Below are positions 32,262 to 42,706 of a stretch of 64,000 bases of DNA, piece after piece. Below the pieces are notes generated by a model. That model was not told the DNA's origin and ran no database searches. It saw nothing but the letters and a program-made list of their open reading frames with translations. The DNA is from Trichosporon coremiiforme (lineage: Eukaryota; Basidiomycota; Tremellomycetes; Trichosporonales; Trichosporonaceae): contig BCJJ01000008.1 in assembly GCA_039545355.1 (NCBI GenBank), positions 310,001 to 374,000 of the forward strand. Direction: 5' to 3'. Numbering within the stretch: position 1 is the first letter of the stretch; each line of letters begins with the position of its first letter. Both the position numbers and the translations under genes were made by a program.

Positions 32262-34055
32262 ATGCAAGTCATTGTCATCGGCGGCGGCATCTCGGGCATC
32301 GCCACCGCGATCCGGCTCCGGGAGGCGCTGGGCAGGAAGGTCAACGTAGCGGTGAGTCCTTGTCTTCTCACGCTCTGAACCCACCCGAGCACACGTTGTT
32401 GAGCAAAGATGTCCAGTGAACAGCCCGTTAATGTTAGATTTTGGAGAAGAAGGGAGCGCCCGGCGGCGTGTGGCGCGACTCGTTGTGGCCCGGCGCAGGG
32501 GTCGATGTCCCGATCCACCTTTACTCGCTCTACTCCGACCTCTCACCAGACTGGGACGAAGTGTTCGCCAGCCAGCCTGAAGTGCTCGCGTACTGGCACA
32601 GTCTGATTGAGAAGCACGGCCTCGAGGACAGCTTCCGTTTCAACTCCGAGTTTGTGGGATCCGCTTGGCAGGAGGGAGCTCAGCGCCACGCCGTGCGGGT
32701 CCGTGACACAGTGACGGGGACTGAGCACGTGTTGCAGGCGAATGTGCTCGTCTCCGCGGCTGGACCGTTGGCAGCACCTCGCCTGCCGAAGGTCCCCGGC
32801 GTGGAGACCTTCAAAGGCAACTGGTTCCACAACCTGCAATGGGACCCGACGGTCGAGCTGAAGGGGAAGAGGATCGCGGTCATCGGTAACGGGTCGTCAG
32901 GTATTCAGCTTGTTGTGAGTTCTCAGTCATTGTCCTGGCTGACGCACAGCCCGGTGTCGCTGCGCTCCCCGGAGTCACTTTGACCCACTACGTCCGTTCT
33001 GGAGGCTACTTCGTGCCGAAAGCCCAGCGCTTCTACTCTGCCTGGGAGAAGCGGGCATTCCGCTGGATCCCCGGCTACATACACGCGTATCGATACTACC
33101 TTCTGCTGCAGCAAGACAAGCAGTGGGCCGCTCGAACGCTCGCAGACGCGGACGGGCGAGCGGAGGAGGAAGCCAAGCTGCTTACCTACCTCCGCGACAC
33201 GGCCCCGGAGAAGTACGTCCCCGCCCTTACGCCCAACTACCCGCTTGGTACGAAGCGCACCGCACTCGACTTGGGCTGGCTGTCCTCCTTACACCGAGAG
33301 AACGTCGAACTCGTGAACACTCCGATCACGCATGTGCGTCCGGAGGGAATCGAGACTGCAGACGGGCACCTGAGGGAATATGATGTGATCATCTACGCGA
33401 CTGGTGCTGACGTCGCGTGGGAGGGTGTCGGCGTGAACCGGCAGGTGTTCGGAGAGGGCGGTCGCGAGCTGAAGGCGTACTGGGAGAGTCTGGGAGGTCC
33501 GCAGGCATATGCCGGTCTCGCGGTGCCGCACGTGAGTTGCCTAGTAGAATGAGTACTGACGTCTAGTTCCCAAACTACTTCGTTGTTATCGGTCCGAACG
33601 CAACGGCTGGATCGTGGGGGTGGACCCTTGGTGTGCAGTCGCGCACGATCGCGCGAATCGTCAAGGCTGTGAGTATCAATGGATCAATGAGCTTTTCAGT
33701 AGCTGACCCCCAGATGGCCGACGAGAAGCTGTCTTCTGTCCAGCCTCGGTCTGCGCCCTTTGTGGCCCAGAACGCGCGGATCCAGGACGCTCTCCGCACA
33801 TCTGCCGCCGCGAGCACGGCTACGAACAACTGGTGGCGCACCGATAATGGAAAGATCACGGTCGTGAACCCGCTCAAGGGACGAGAGCTCCGCCGAAGCG
33901 CTGCGAACCAGCCGCAGTGGGCGGACTGGAAGGCTATGAGGGGAGGAGAGGTTATTGACGTTGCTGCGCTCGAGAGAGAGAGGCAGAGGAAGATCGCTGG
34001 AATGGGATTGGTTGTATTCGTAGCGCTTTGGCTGTTGTTCTTGGTTGCTGTGTAA
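32262..34055 (+). CDS. Flavin-containing/Baeyer-Villiger-type monooxygenase with C-terminal membrane anchor
   Basis: Class B flavoprotein monooxygenase predicted to insert oxygen next to ketones or oxidise soft heteroatoms with NADPH and FAD. Exons: 32262-32351, 32438-32914, 32950-33531, 33567-33668, 33714-34055 (530 aa), all junctions phase 0. The FAD motif GGGISG is at residues 7-12. The Baeyer-Villiger fingerprint FxGxxxHxxxW appears as FKGNWFHNLQWD near 155-166, and the NADPH-side Rossmann motif GNGSSG near 180. The C-terminus ends in a single hydrophobic helix, GLVVFVALWLLFLVAV, suggesting a tail anchor with the catalytic part in the cytosol. Introns are 34-86 nt. The substrate is unknown; steroid, cyclic or long-chain ketones are possible. 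Confidence 0.88.
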
Positions 34056-35489
34056 CGCATGGATCTGTCATGAGCTTGTGCAGGCTGCGGGGCCCTGGAG
34101 ATGTCATGTAATGTCGTACACAGATTTGAGACCGTATCGCAGCAACTGCAAACTGCTCTCACCCAGAGGAGAGTGACAGGCTATACTATGAAGTGTCTGC
34201 CCACCTTGGTGAGTTACGCGGGGGCCATGGTCTGCGTCGACGACTCGAATGCTGATGTCATCGGCGCTGCGCTCGCCCGAAGTTGATGTTCCCGTAGTCT
34301 CCGTCAGCCATCAGTCGGTCAAATGTCGTGCTTCGAGGTAGATATGGTGGACAGTCAAGTTCACTAGATGTCGTGCTCCAGCTTACCAGATGCTTAACAA
34401 AGCGGCGTAGGAGGCGTCAGAGGCGTCCAACCCGAGAACGTGCCGAGTTCGGCCCGGCAACCTGCGGCGAATTGCGGCATTCTCGACATCACTACAACCA
34501 GCTGATAGCGGATAACGGGCAACTTTCGATTTCGCGACTGCGCCGGGCAAGTCGTCAGCCTATAGTTGCCCGAGGCGATGGGACGGCGTGCGCATTGAGC
34601 ACTTACGGACGTACCACGGAGACTCAGAGTGCTCCTGACTGACCACTTTGGTCTCCAACTTCCCAGCTGCTCATGCCCTACGCTCAGCTAACAAGGGCGA
34701 GACGCCATAGCAGCTGTAGAAACCCCGCCGTAGACATATCGATGGATGTCACCGGGCATTCTGGTCGGGGTGGCTGCCGAACGCGGTCGAGAAAGGAAAG
34801 TCGTCTTGCCCGCTGAGTGTAACTCTCGGCTCGACTGGCCACCCCCGGGCAGGCTATGATCCTTGCGACATCCTCGTTAAACACATATGAAGCAGTTCAG
34901 CCGCAGCCGCCTCCCCTTCACAGCAATCTCAAAGTGCTCGCCCTCGCCTCTCCAGCGTTATCCTTGCCGCGGGCACCGCACTGGTGGCACCAGTCAGCTT
35001 CTACTTCGACCTCGCGCCGCGACGCTTCTGTGTCATGGGCCTGTGCCCCTCAGGGGGTCCGCCTCCTCATCCTGACTGCGCAGATGACCACGTCCTCGTG
35101 AGTGAGAGGTGCGTGCCACTGCACTCACCGAAAGGGCATCTGCCTCCGCCTCGGACGCATCTTATCAGCCCCGCTTCCCCGTAACCCGTCGATCAATCCA
35201 TTGTGATGCGCGTAATCCACGCAAGCTCATCGTACGGATATCCCGGACACGTGAATAGTTTATAGGACAATGTGACTGGTGAACAGTGCTGTTTCGTACG
35301 CGAAGAGTAGTTTGCTTGTCAATACACGAAGACTGCGACTAGGGGCGGAGGGACAGGGCGCCTCAATTCCTCAGCCCCCCTCTATCTGAACATCACATCA
35401 AGTGATGCGGCAAAAGTAGAGTAAGGCGTAGGGTTATGGACCCATACACCCATCTCCAGCGCTCACTGCCAGCGAAAGCGGAAAACACC
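34056..35489. other. Intergenic region
   Basis: About 1.4 kb after the monooxygenase gene. Short frames only; no recognisable gene, repeat or RNA before the tRNA at 35497. Confidence 0.5.
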
Positions 35490-35494
35490 AAAAA
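35490..35494 (-). terminator. Pol III T-run terminator of tRNA-Arg
   Basis: Five T residues on the minus strand, two nucleotides after the tRNA 3' end. Confidence 0.7.
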
Positions 35495-35496
35495 CT

Positions 35497-35579
35497 AATC
35501 CGCTAAGGGGATCGAACCCTTGACCTCCGGCGTGCCCCGTTTCCGGAAGCCGACACTCGTACCACTGAGTTAAGCGGAC
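35497..35579 (-). tRNA. tRNA-Arg(CCG) with 10-nt intron
   Basis: Cloverleaf on the minus strand. Acceptor GTCCGCT/AGCGGAT pairs with a G-U at 1:72. D-arm ACTC/GAGT with GG in the loop. Anticodon stem TCGGC/GCCGG, T-arm AAGGG-TTCGATC-CCCTT. The anticodon CCG reads CGG (Arg). A 10-nt intron (35533-35542) sits one base after the anticodon, the canonical place. The B box GGTTCGATCCC matches consensus. The discriminator position reads T, which is unusual, so the exact ends may differ by one base. Confidence 0.85.
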
Positions 35580-36617
35580 CGATAGCTGGATGAATCTGAC
35601 AACAGCAGGCCAGGCCACGTCATATTCTGCTCATTAGACCAAAATTACGTAACATCAGATTTCACTCCGTCTAGCTCATCACCACGAAACATCTGTCTCT
35701 CACCACGAAGCGATGGGGAGCGAGCGTCACCAGGGAGAGGGGGAGGGAGTCGCGCTTCCGACATCGGAAAGGCTTTCAGCAGTGAGCGGTTAGCAGCGGG
35801 GTTCACCCCCCATGCCAGCTTCGGCAATCCCCATCGGGATAGCGTTTTGACCCATCCGATGTCGTCGATCATCGGCACGTTGTGGGCTTTGCGAAGGTGA
35901 CACATCCTAATTAGTTTGGGTACCTACACCTCTGCTCTCCGAACCCTTGTCCGTCGGACGAGCTCGCTCGCTGTGTTTCTCGCTTGCCTCATCTTTCTCA
36001 GCCTCGCCCGGAAAGCAGTCCCCAAAGTTTCACAGTCGTCTGAATAGTTAGAATAGTGGAGTAGCTTGGATCGCTGCTCGTAACGAGCTTCTATTCTTTC
36101 CTATTCTTCGATCACTTATCAGTTCCACTTCTGTGACTTGCGACGAGTGCCGGCCAGCTCGTCGGTAGAAGTTTCAGTCTCGTCGGATGCGCCTCGCGCG
36201 AGTGCGAAACATCTTTAGCTAACGCCGGCGCCACCGCGGGCGCGGTAGCGCGGTAGGCTGAAGCAAAGTTGAAGCGCGTCTCGGGGCATCGGTGGAGGCG
36301 TTTTGTAGCAGCCACAAAAGACGACGACACGACTTTGGGCGCTGCACATCGCATTCTAGGTGTTCCGGGTGGAAGGTTGCCCTCGATGTTCGACGCTAAG
36401 ATTGGGCCAGGACGTTGAAAGGGTGATGACAGGAGTAGAAGGGTGGTGGGAGGACGAAAAGGGCTCGGAGTATCCCAGCGCGTGCCTGGGACCGCCCATC
36501 TCGTTGGCCAGTCGAAGTGGAGGTCGTCCACTGGAAGGTGCTCATGCACGCCCTCCATTCAGCATGCATCGTAACGAAACTCATCACAGCGCTCGGGGCT
36601 CGACAGTGCGAGCAGCG

Positions 36618-36638
36618 ATGCATGAGCTGCTCATGCAT
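36618..36638. repeat. 21-bp palindrome (10-bp arms, 1-nt spacer)
   Basis: ATGCATGAGC-T-GCTCATGCAT is a perfect inverted repeat, with arms at 36618-36627 and 36629-36638. Confidence 0.95.
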
Positions 36639-37542
36639 GTGGCAGAGTGGCGAAATAGGATGGAAAAGAGAACATTACTGATCTAGGTGGTGAGTGGTCC
36701 TCAGTCACCTTCGCTCCCAGGAAAGGTCAAGATGATTGTCAGCAGAAGCGCAGACGTCAAAATTGCAAGATCTGCAGAGGTTGAGTTGACCAGCTGTCCG
36801 CGACAGTTATCAGCCTCGGCGCACTGGGCACGAGTGGGGGTCCTGGAAATTGGGCAAGGTGGGGAGCTCACTTTCTGTTCATCGCGCGGACCCACTGGTT
36901 CGCCGCCCGATGAGTCCCTCATTCCAGTGCCGGCATCGCGAGCTGCACAACACTGCTCCTCGTCAGAGCTGAATCCCTTTCGGCCGAGTCGTGCTCGGTA
37001 GATTTGATCGGAGTCGACACCACCCCGCCTGTCCGAAACATTACCCAAGACTCCCTCTACCTCCGCTCTGCCGACGCCAAGCCTGCCATGCCGAGCAGAT
37101 CTGAGCTGCAGCCGGACGCCATCACCGGCGCTTGACAGGCGATACATTTCACGTGACCGACGCCTCCTTCGCCTTCATCTTCGCTTCGCCGAGCAGCGCA
37201 GCAGCATCCAGAAGCGATTACCGAACTCCCGTTCACTGGAATCTGCAGCATCAGGAGTTGATCAAGAGACAATCTAGGGTCGACGCGTCGTCCTCAGCTT
37301 CCAGATGAATTTTCAAGGTGCCCGCGAAGGCCCGCGATTGAATGGAGCGCAATTGACGGCCGCACGTGGACGCCCCGCGATAAGATTGGGGTCTTGGGCC
37401 AAACGCCTGCTCGGCTCTTCTGCGCTTGCTCAGCAAATACTCTGTGCTTGCTCGTCATGCAGAAGACGAAGGAAGGACAGCGTGAGGACGTAAGAGCTGC
37501 CGCGCGCCGCGCGTCCTCAACAGTGGTAAGCAGGGCCTGATC

Positions 37543-37572
37543 GAGGGTTCGCGAGGGTTCGCGAGGGTTCGC
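37543..37572. repeat. Tandem decamer GAGGGTTCGC x 3
   Basis: Three exact head-to-tail copies (30 bp) in the gene-poor region. Confidence 0.95.
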
Positions 37573-39822
37573 TAACGTAAAGCGAACAGAAGTCGCGTCT
37601 TGGCGTTTTTCTGGTGTCCCCCCTCTGAAAAGTGCTGACGCGCGTAAACTGTGCTCCCCGCTCTGCACCCGCGCAAACGAAGCGCACAGTGTGCGCACCC
37701 ATGGACTTGTGTAGCGTCAGCTGCCGTCATGATCATTAGTGCCTTGGGCCTTGTCCATGTGTGCCTGGCCGACATGCTCAAGCATCAAGCACAAGCGTAT
37801 GACGAATAATGCCCAGCGACCCCAAAAAAGGACTGGACCGTCCGCTCCAAGACTAGCGCAACTTGCAACATGCGTGCATCAGTGTCCTGTGCTTACCCCG
37901 ATTCCAGACTTTGCAGACATCCTGACTCCAGATAGGAGCAGGGTGGGATGGGGTATGAGGTCCAAACATCAGATGCAGTGAAGGGGTCAAGGTTTGGAGA
38001 CATTGCCATACATTGCGCGTTCTGGAGCAGGTTCTCTGGAAACTTTGCGGGCCACTGGAACAAAGCACCGATGTGGGCCTCGGCGCTCCTGCCCTGCTCC
38101 CACCTGCGAAACGTGAGGAGGCACCCCGCGCGCCGCACGGCCGTCGCACTTGTGTTTGGTTCGTGAGGATGCATGTCGCCGATCACTTGTTTGCATGAGT
38201 CTGTAGCGTAAGAATGTAGCTGAATGCTATGCGGCCAGACTGGTCTGGCTGAGCTCGCCAAATATTTTGCCCAGACTTAACCTTGAGAGCTTGGGAAGGG
38301 GCTAGTGTGGCGATCGAGGCGTGAGAGGCTTCGGGCTACGGGCTGCGGCGCGGAGTACGGGCCATTGGGAAGCATGTGTGTCACTGCGCTGTGCCCCGTT
38401 CACAGCGGTCAGCAAGGAGAGTCTGTCGAGAATCGGCCAACGGAAACGTCTGGGCTCAACGAGTCACCGGGCGCAGGTGCGCACAAGCGGCGGCGCCATT
38501 ACCGTTCTCTTGGAGCTACCGGGGCGCGCACACCGCCTGTGCTCGCCATCCTCTAGGGCAGCGACTAACCGCTGTCCAGCCGCTAGGCCGCAGGCGCTGG
38601 CGTGTCATGTCCGCGGTATCCGCGTCTCAGCGCTCATGTCAGCGTGTCAGTGTGCAGTGCAGATTTGCTCACGGCCGCTACAGTGCGCAAAGAATGCGTG
38701 GTCCGCGGTGGGAGTGCGGCTGAACGGAGGCAGGTGACAATGTTGAAGTCACTGTGCGCTGGTGCGGCACGATCGCCACCACTGGGTCGGATCACACAGC
38801 CGCACAGTGCATCGTGCGTCATGTGTGGGATCTTCTGACTGTTGCCGCCCGCGGAGTAGACACTGCGCTCTTTGTCTGCCACCGGCTGCGCGGCTGCGGG
38901 CTGCGGCTAGGACTACTGCGTAGACTGGAGTTAGTCGCCTGTTTTCTTGCCATCACTGGTGGAGCTCGATTTAGAAGCGGCCGGCTCAGATCGCGCGCAG
39001 CCGGTGGCCAGCAAGCATCGCAGGCAGCTGAATCGGCTTGAGCAGACTGCCACCGACCGATCTGTGCTGGTCTGTGCTGGTCAGATGCAGGCACCACGAC
39101 CCAGAGAAAGGACGGACAAGAGGATTACGAGAATAGCAACGAGCAAATTGCGCCCTGCTAATGGCTGATAACCCCCGAATAATGTCCTCCAATTCGCGAA
39201 TACGAGAGCGGCAAATGGTCTGTCCATCGCATACCTCGCCGCCTGTCCGACGAGAGCTTGTAAAGCCTTAGACATTAGGGCTTCAGGCCTGAGCCACTGT
39301 GTGCCTGCAACAAACCCTAAGAGGCTTACCCTTAAGCGCTCGACGCGTAGCCCTGAGGGCGTTCAGGTTGAGTCAGCGTCCTGAGGCGCCCCGCTGCATG
39401 CCCGCTGCATGGGATGAGGGTCCATCAACGAGGCACCACGCAGAAATAGGAGATACTCCTAAGCATTGTTCCTGATCTGGACCTGAATCGGTGGCCCAGC
39501 TTATCCCTGGCCGGCTGCATCCTCGGCCAAGGCTGATGTGGCCTTTGTCCCCCCCGTCGACCCCTTTTTCTCCTGGTGTCCCCAAGTCCCACTGCACGCA
39601 CTCTCTGGCCCCGTGCGCTCAGACTGCCCTCAGCGCCTCCCTCCTCTCCATCCCTAGCGCCTGAATCAGGGATCCAGCGGGTATCTGCACTCGTCCATCG
39701 CCGTATCCCTAATCCCTCACTCAGTCCACCGCCGCTAGTCTGGTTCAGCGCACAGTTGGCTCTGCCCGTACGCTCCCCAGCCCGGCACCCACAGCCTTGG
39801 CTGATCGTCCGGCCAGCGTTAC

Positions 39823-39829
39823 TATATAT
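39823..39829 (+). promoter_or_regulatory. TATA box candidate of the AA11-type LPMO gene
   Basis: TATATAT in GC-rich surroundings, 265 nt before the LPMO ATG at 40094. The following 250 nt are C/A-rich, as in an efficient fungal leader. Confidence 0.5.
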
Positions 39830-40093
39830 CCAGCGCGCAATCCCGTCAAAGTCTTCTTCTCCATCCGCCAACCCGTTCTCGTTCTCTCGACAACCATCCA
39901 CCTCCCCAAGCAGGCCTTGGAATCCGCACGCCCCAGCACGCTCGACGCGTTCCTCCGACAACCGACAACCACATCGTACGCCGACCCACAATCTTTTGAA
40001 GTGTCAAACTAGTGCGTCACGCGTCTCACCAAGCGAAGAGAGAAACGCGTCGCTGACTCTTATCGCAGACACAACTCCACACGCTTAACGACA

Positions 40094-41197
40094 ATGATCG
40101 CCCTCTCAATCGCCTCTCTCGCCGCGGTGGCCTCGCTGGTCGTTCCCGCCAACGCTCACATGGAGATGTCTTACCCTCCTCCGTTCCGTTCCAAGTCGAA
40201 CCCCCACGCGACCGAGATCGAGTATAGTATGACTTCCCCTCTCAACGCCGACGGCTCCAACTACCCCTGCAAGGGTTTCCTCTCCGACCTCAACACCCCC
40301 GGTGGTGCCGTCACCGCTGAGTGGACCGCAGGTCAAGACTACCACTTCACTCTGCAGGGTGGTGCCAACCACGCCGGCGGCTCGTGCCAGGCTTCGCTTT
40401 CGTACGACGGCGGCAAGACTTTCACCGTCATCCAGTCGATCGTCGGCAACTGCCCCTCGACTGTCGCTCCTACCGACTACCCCATCACCGTTCCCGGTGA
40501 TGCCCCCTCCGGTGACGCCATCTTTGCCTGGACCTGGTTCAACAACCTTGGCAACCGTGAGATGTACATGAACTGTGCGCACATCAAGATCAACGGCGGC
40601 TCCGGCGGCTCCGGCTTCAGCTCGCGCCCCACCATCTTTGAGGCCAACATCGGCAACGGTTGCAGCACTCTTGAGGGCTCGGACGTTGAGTTCCCCAACC
40701 CCGGCCCTGACCTCATTAACCAGTCCGGCAAGACTGCTGCTCCTCTGGGCAACTGCGCTGCTGGTTCCGGCAGCGGCGGCAACACTCCTCCTCCCCAGTC
40801 GTCTGCTGCTGCTCCCTCTCCCTCCAACACTGAGGCCTCCGCCTCCGCCTCGTCCGAGGGTGCTGCCCCTGCCTCTTCCTCGTCTGCTTCGTACGATGAC
40901 GGCCAATGGCACCCTCAGTCCTCCTCTGCCGCCGCTCCCTCTTCTACCGACGCCGGTAACAACGGCGAGTGGCAGCCTACCTCCTCGGCCGGTTCGAGCG
41001 AGGCGCAGCCTACTTCGACCGACGGCGGCAACTCTCAGAGCCAAGGCAGCCAGGGCCAGTCTTCCGCGACGGGCATCAACCCTCCCACCGAGTCGGGCAA
41101 GAACCGCAAGAAGAAGTGCGTTCGTCGCCAGAAGCGCAACGGTGTCCACGGCCACCGCCGCGCCGGTCCTCACGGCGGCCGCTCGCGTTCCTTCTAA
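40094..41197 (+). CDS. AA11-like lytic polysaccharide monooxygenase (chitin-active type)
   Basis: Predicted secreted copper enzyme cleaving crystalline chitin oxidatively. Single exon, 367 aa. The signal peptide ends at ANA (residue 21), leaving His22 as the mature N-terminus, the first ligand of the copper histidine brace. The sequence continues as [12 protein letters not shown], the AA11 hallmark. The second brace His is probably H93 in [10 protein letters not shown]. The conserved segment [20 protein letters not shown] carries the axial aromatic region. After about residue 225 a Ser/Ala/Pro/Gly-rich linker with two near-copies of GxWxP leads to a strongly basic tail ([14 protein letters not shown]), which might bind wall polymers. 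No introns. It lies 14 kb from the GH18 gene, so they share a theme but not a cluster. Confidence 0.92.
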   Translation: MIALSIASLAAVASLVVPANAHMEMSYPPPFRSKSNPHATEIEYSMTSPLNADGSNYPCKGFLSDLNTPGGAVTAEWTAGQDYHFTLQGGANHAGGSCQASLSYDGGKTFTVIQSIVGNCPSTVAPTDYPITVPGDAPSGDAIFAWTWFNNLGNREMYMNCAHIKINGGSGGSGFSSRPTIFEANIGNGCSTLEGSDVEFPNPGPDLINQSGKTAAPLGNCAAGSGSGGNTPPPQSSAAAPSPSNTEASASASSEGAAPASSSSASYDDGQWHPQSSSAAAPSSTDAGNNGEWQPTSSAGSSEAQPTSTDGGNSQSQGSQGQSSATGINPPTESGKNRKKKCVRRQKRNGVHGHRRAGPHGGRSRSF

Positions 41198-42277
41198 GCG
41201 TTCTAAAACATGGGCACTCTGTGCCACATGTAGGCAGCCTAGCAGGCTAGGCCGCTCTGCGCAGGACGCAGTGTACTTGTAAGACGCCATAGGTCCTCCG
41301 AGACTGCCAAGTGCAGAGCTCTCAATGCATTCTCCTCATCTTTTTTTCACTCGTAGCGCTCATATATGCGCTCACCATTCCAACTCGTAGCGCTCAAATA
41401 TGCGCTCACCATTCCAACTCGTAGCGCTCAAATATGCGCTCACCATTCCAACTCGTAGCGCTCAAATATGCGCTCACCATTCCAACTCATTGTGCATTCC
41501 GCTATCGATTGTTCCACTGACCGCGCATCGTGCACATCCTGCATGCACACCCGCCCATCGGGCGATGTGACGTGAGCCGCCAAGGGCGCAAGCGGCGCAC
41601 TTTGTGCAAGGGCCGCGCCAAATGTGCACAGAAGTGCGCTCCAGCGCAGCCGTGATCGCATTCTTACATTCAAACGGGCTACTAGTCGAGGCCCGGGCGC
41701 GGTAGCGGGATGGGCAAAATCTGTCCACGGATCCACGGACGTTGATAGCAGCTAAGTCCGCTCTCCACATGGCCGTACTGGTCAGTGATCCATGACCTCA
41801 GCGGCGCAGAGCGCAGCGCGCAGCGGCCGATGGATGTACAGACTGCCGGGAGGTGCTCAGCGTGACAAGCGCGCTGTAGGCTGGGTGCGGATAGATATGG
41901 CTGACAGCGCTAGCTGCATCCGCAGATGGCGATTTGGTAAATTGCTCGCAAGCTGACTGGCTCGTAGTGACTGGCTGGATGCTGGAATGGGTGGTCCGTG
42001 CGCCGGAACGTTCGGAACTCGGGAGACTCGGGAGGTCCGGGAGTCTCGTGAGCCTCGTCTCGGCGCAGCCGGTGGACCCGGCAGGTCTGGTGACAGGCTG
42101 GCTGAAACAACGTGCATGGCTCAGTACCTCAGTCTCTATCTCTTATATTATCTCAGATAATCTCAGTCTCTGGACCAGACGTGGTCTTATCTACTCTCTG
42201 TCATGCAGCGGGAGCCATCCGTCCTGCTTCTCCCAGCCGTCCCTCTCCTTCCCCTTCTGCTTGTGAAATCGACAACG
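41198..42277. other. Intergenic region downstream of the LPMO gene
   Basis: Contains the 34-bp minisatellite (41349-41484). Otherwise no gene is recognised. Confidence 0.5.
41349..41484. repeat. 34-bp minisatellite x 4
   Basis: Four contiguous copies of a 34-bp unit starting ACTCGTAGCGCTCAAATATG and ending ATTCCA. Copy 1 differs at the centre (CATATATG for CAAATATG); the others are identical. Each unit contains GCGCTCA twice. A partial fifth copy begins (ACTC) and then diverges. It lies about 150 bp past the LPMO stop codon, so it may be in its 3' UTR or just beyond. Confidence 0.97.
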
Positions 42278-42706
42278 CTACTTCTCTTCGGCATGCAGGT
42301 TTCGGATGTCGGCGCAGTACGCCTTGGCCAGATACGTCTTCCCCACGCCGGGGTTCTCCCATTTCCGGATGGCGTGTAATTCCCTCGCTGTCTTGAGAGT
42401 GCGCGTCCAGGAGGCGCGGCGCGTGTCCTTTGACGGCGGCAGGAGACGGGCAGCGAGTGAGCGTGGTTCGTGCGCCGGTACGGGCCTCTGTATGGAGGTA
42501 CTGTGTGTGTTGTGCTCGCTGTGGCTGTTGGCATTCTGGCCAGAGGTAATGTCACCGTCATGTTGTCCGCCTCCACCTGGGCCCCACCTGCCTGGCCAAG
42601 TGCACTTCGTACAAGTCAGACAGATGCATGTCTTGTTTGCCTGGCCAACTTGGAGGCCGCCAGAGGAAAAAGGTTCACGCCCAGTGGTCGGGGTAGAGTT
42701 GGACAT
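42278..42706 (-). CDS. Hypothetical protein, unsupported small ORF
   Basis: From the ATG at 42706 this frame codes 142 aa; the frame itself stays open upstream to 43306 (343 codons). The product has a Cys-rich patch (KTCICLTCTKCTW), a Gly/His/Asn/Ser-rich middle, and a basic C-terminal part with ENPGVGKTYLAKAY, which resembles a P-loop only superficially because it sits near the end of the protein. I do not recognise a family. Introns or a chance frame in GC-rich DNA are both possible. No promoter or neighbour evidence helps. Confidence 0.3.
   Translation of the reverse strand: MSNSTPTTGREPFSSGGLQVGQANKTCICLTCTKCTWPGRWGPGGGGQHDGDITSGQNANSHSEHNTHSTSIQRPVPAHEPRSLAARLLPPSKDTRRASWTRTLKTARELHAIRKWENPGVGKTYLAKAYCADIRNLHAEEK

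Larger units (their letters stand above)
35580..39822. other. Long gene-poor region
   Basis: About 4.2 kb with no convincing coding sequence on either strand, the largest gap in the window. The frames present have compositions typical of noncoding DNA and lack splice-consistent partners. It contains small repeats and a 21-bp palindrome, listed separately. No terminal inverted repeats, transposase motifs or reverse-transcriptase motifs were recognised. Confidence 0.45.

Noticed and set aside
35580..40093. Transposon or retroelement relic in the gene-poor region
   Set aside because: No transposase, integrase or reverse-transcriptase motif, no long terminal repeats and no target-site duplication were recognised.
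40106..41290. 394-codon minus-strand frame over the LPMO gene
   Set aside because: Antisense shadow of the LPMO coding sequence; Arg/Val/Gly-rich with no domain.
42278..42340. P-loop-like ENPGVGKTYLAKAY as an AAA ATPase
   Set aside because: It lies about 30 residues from the protein's end with no Walker B or sensor region possible downstream, so an ATPase domain is not supported.
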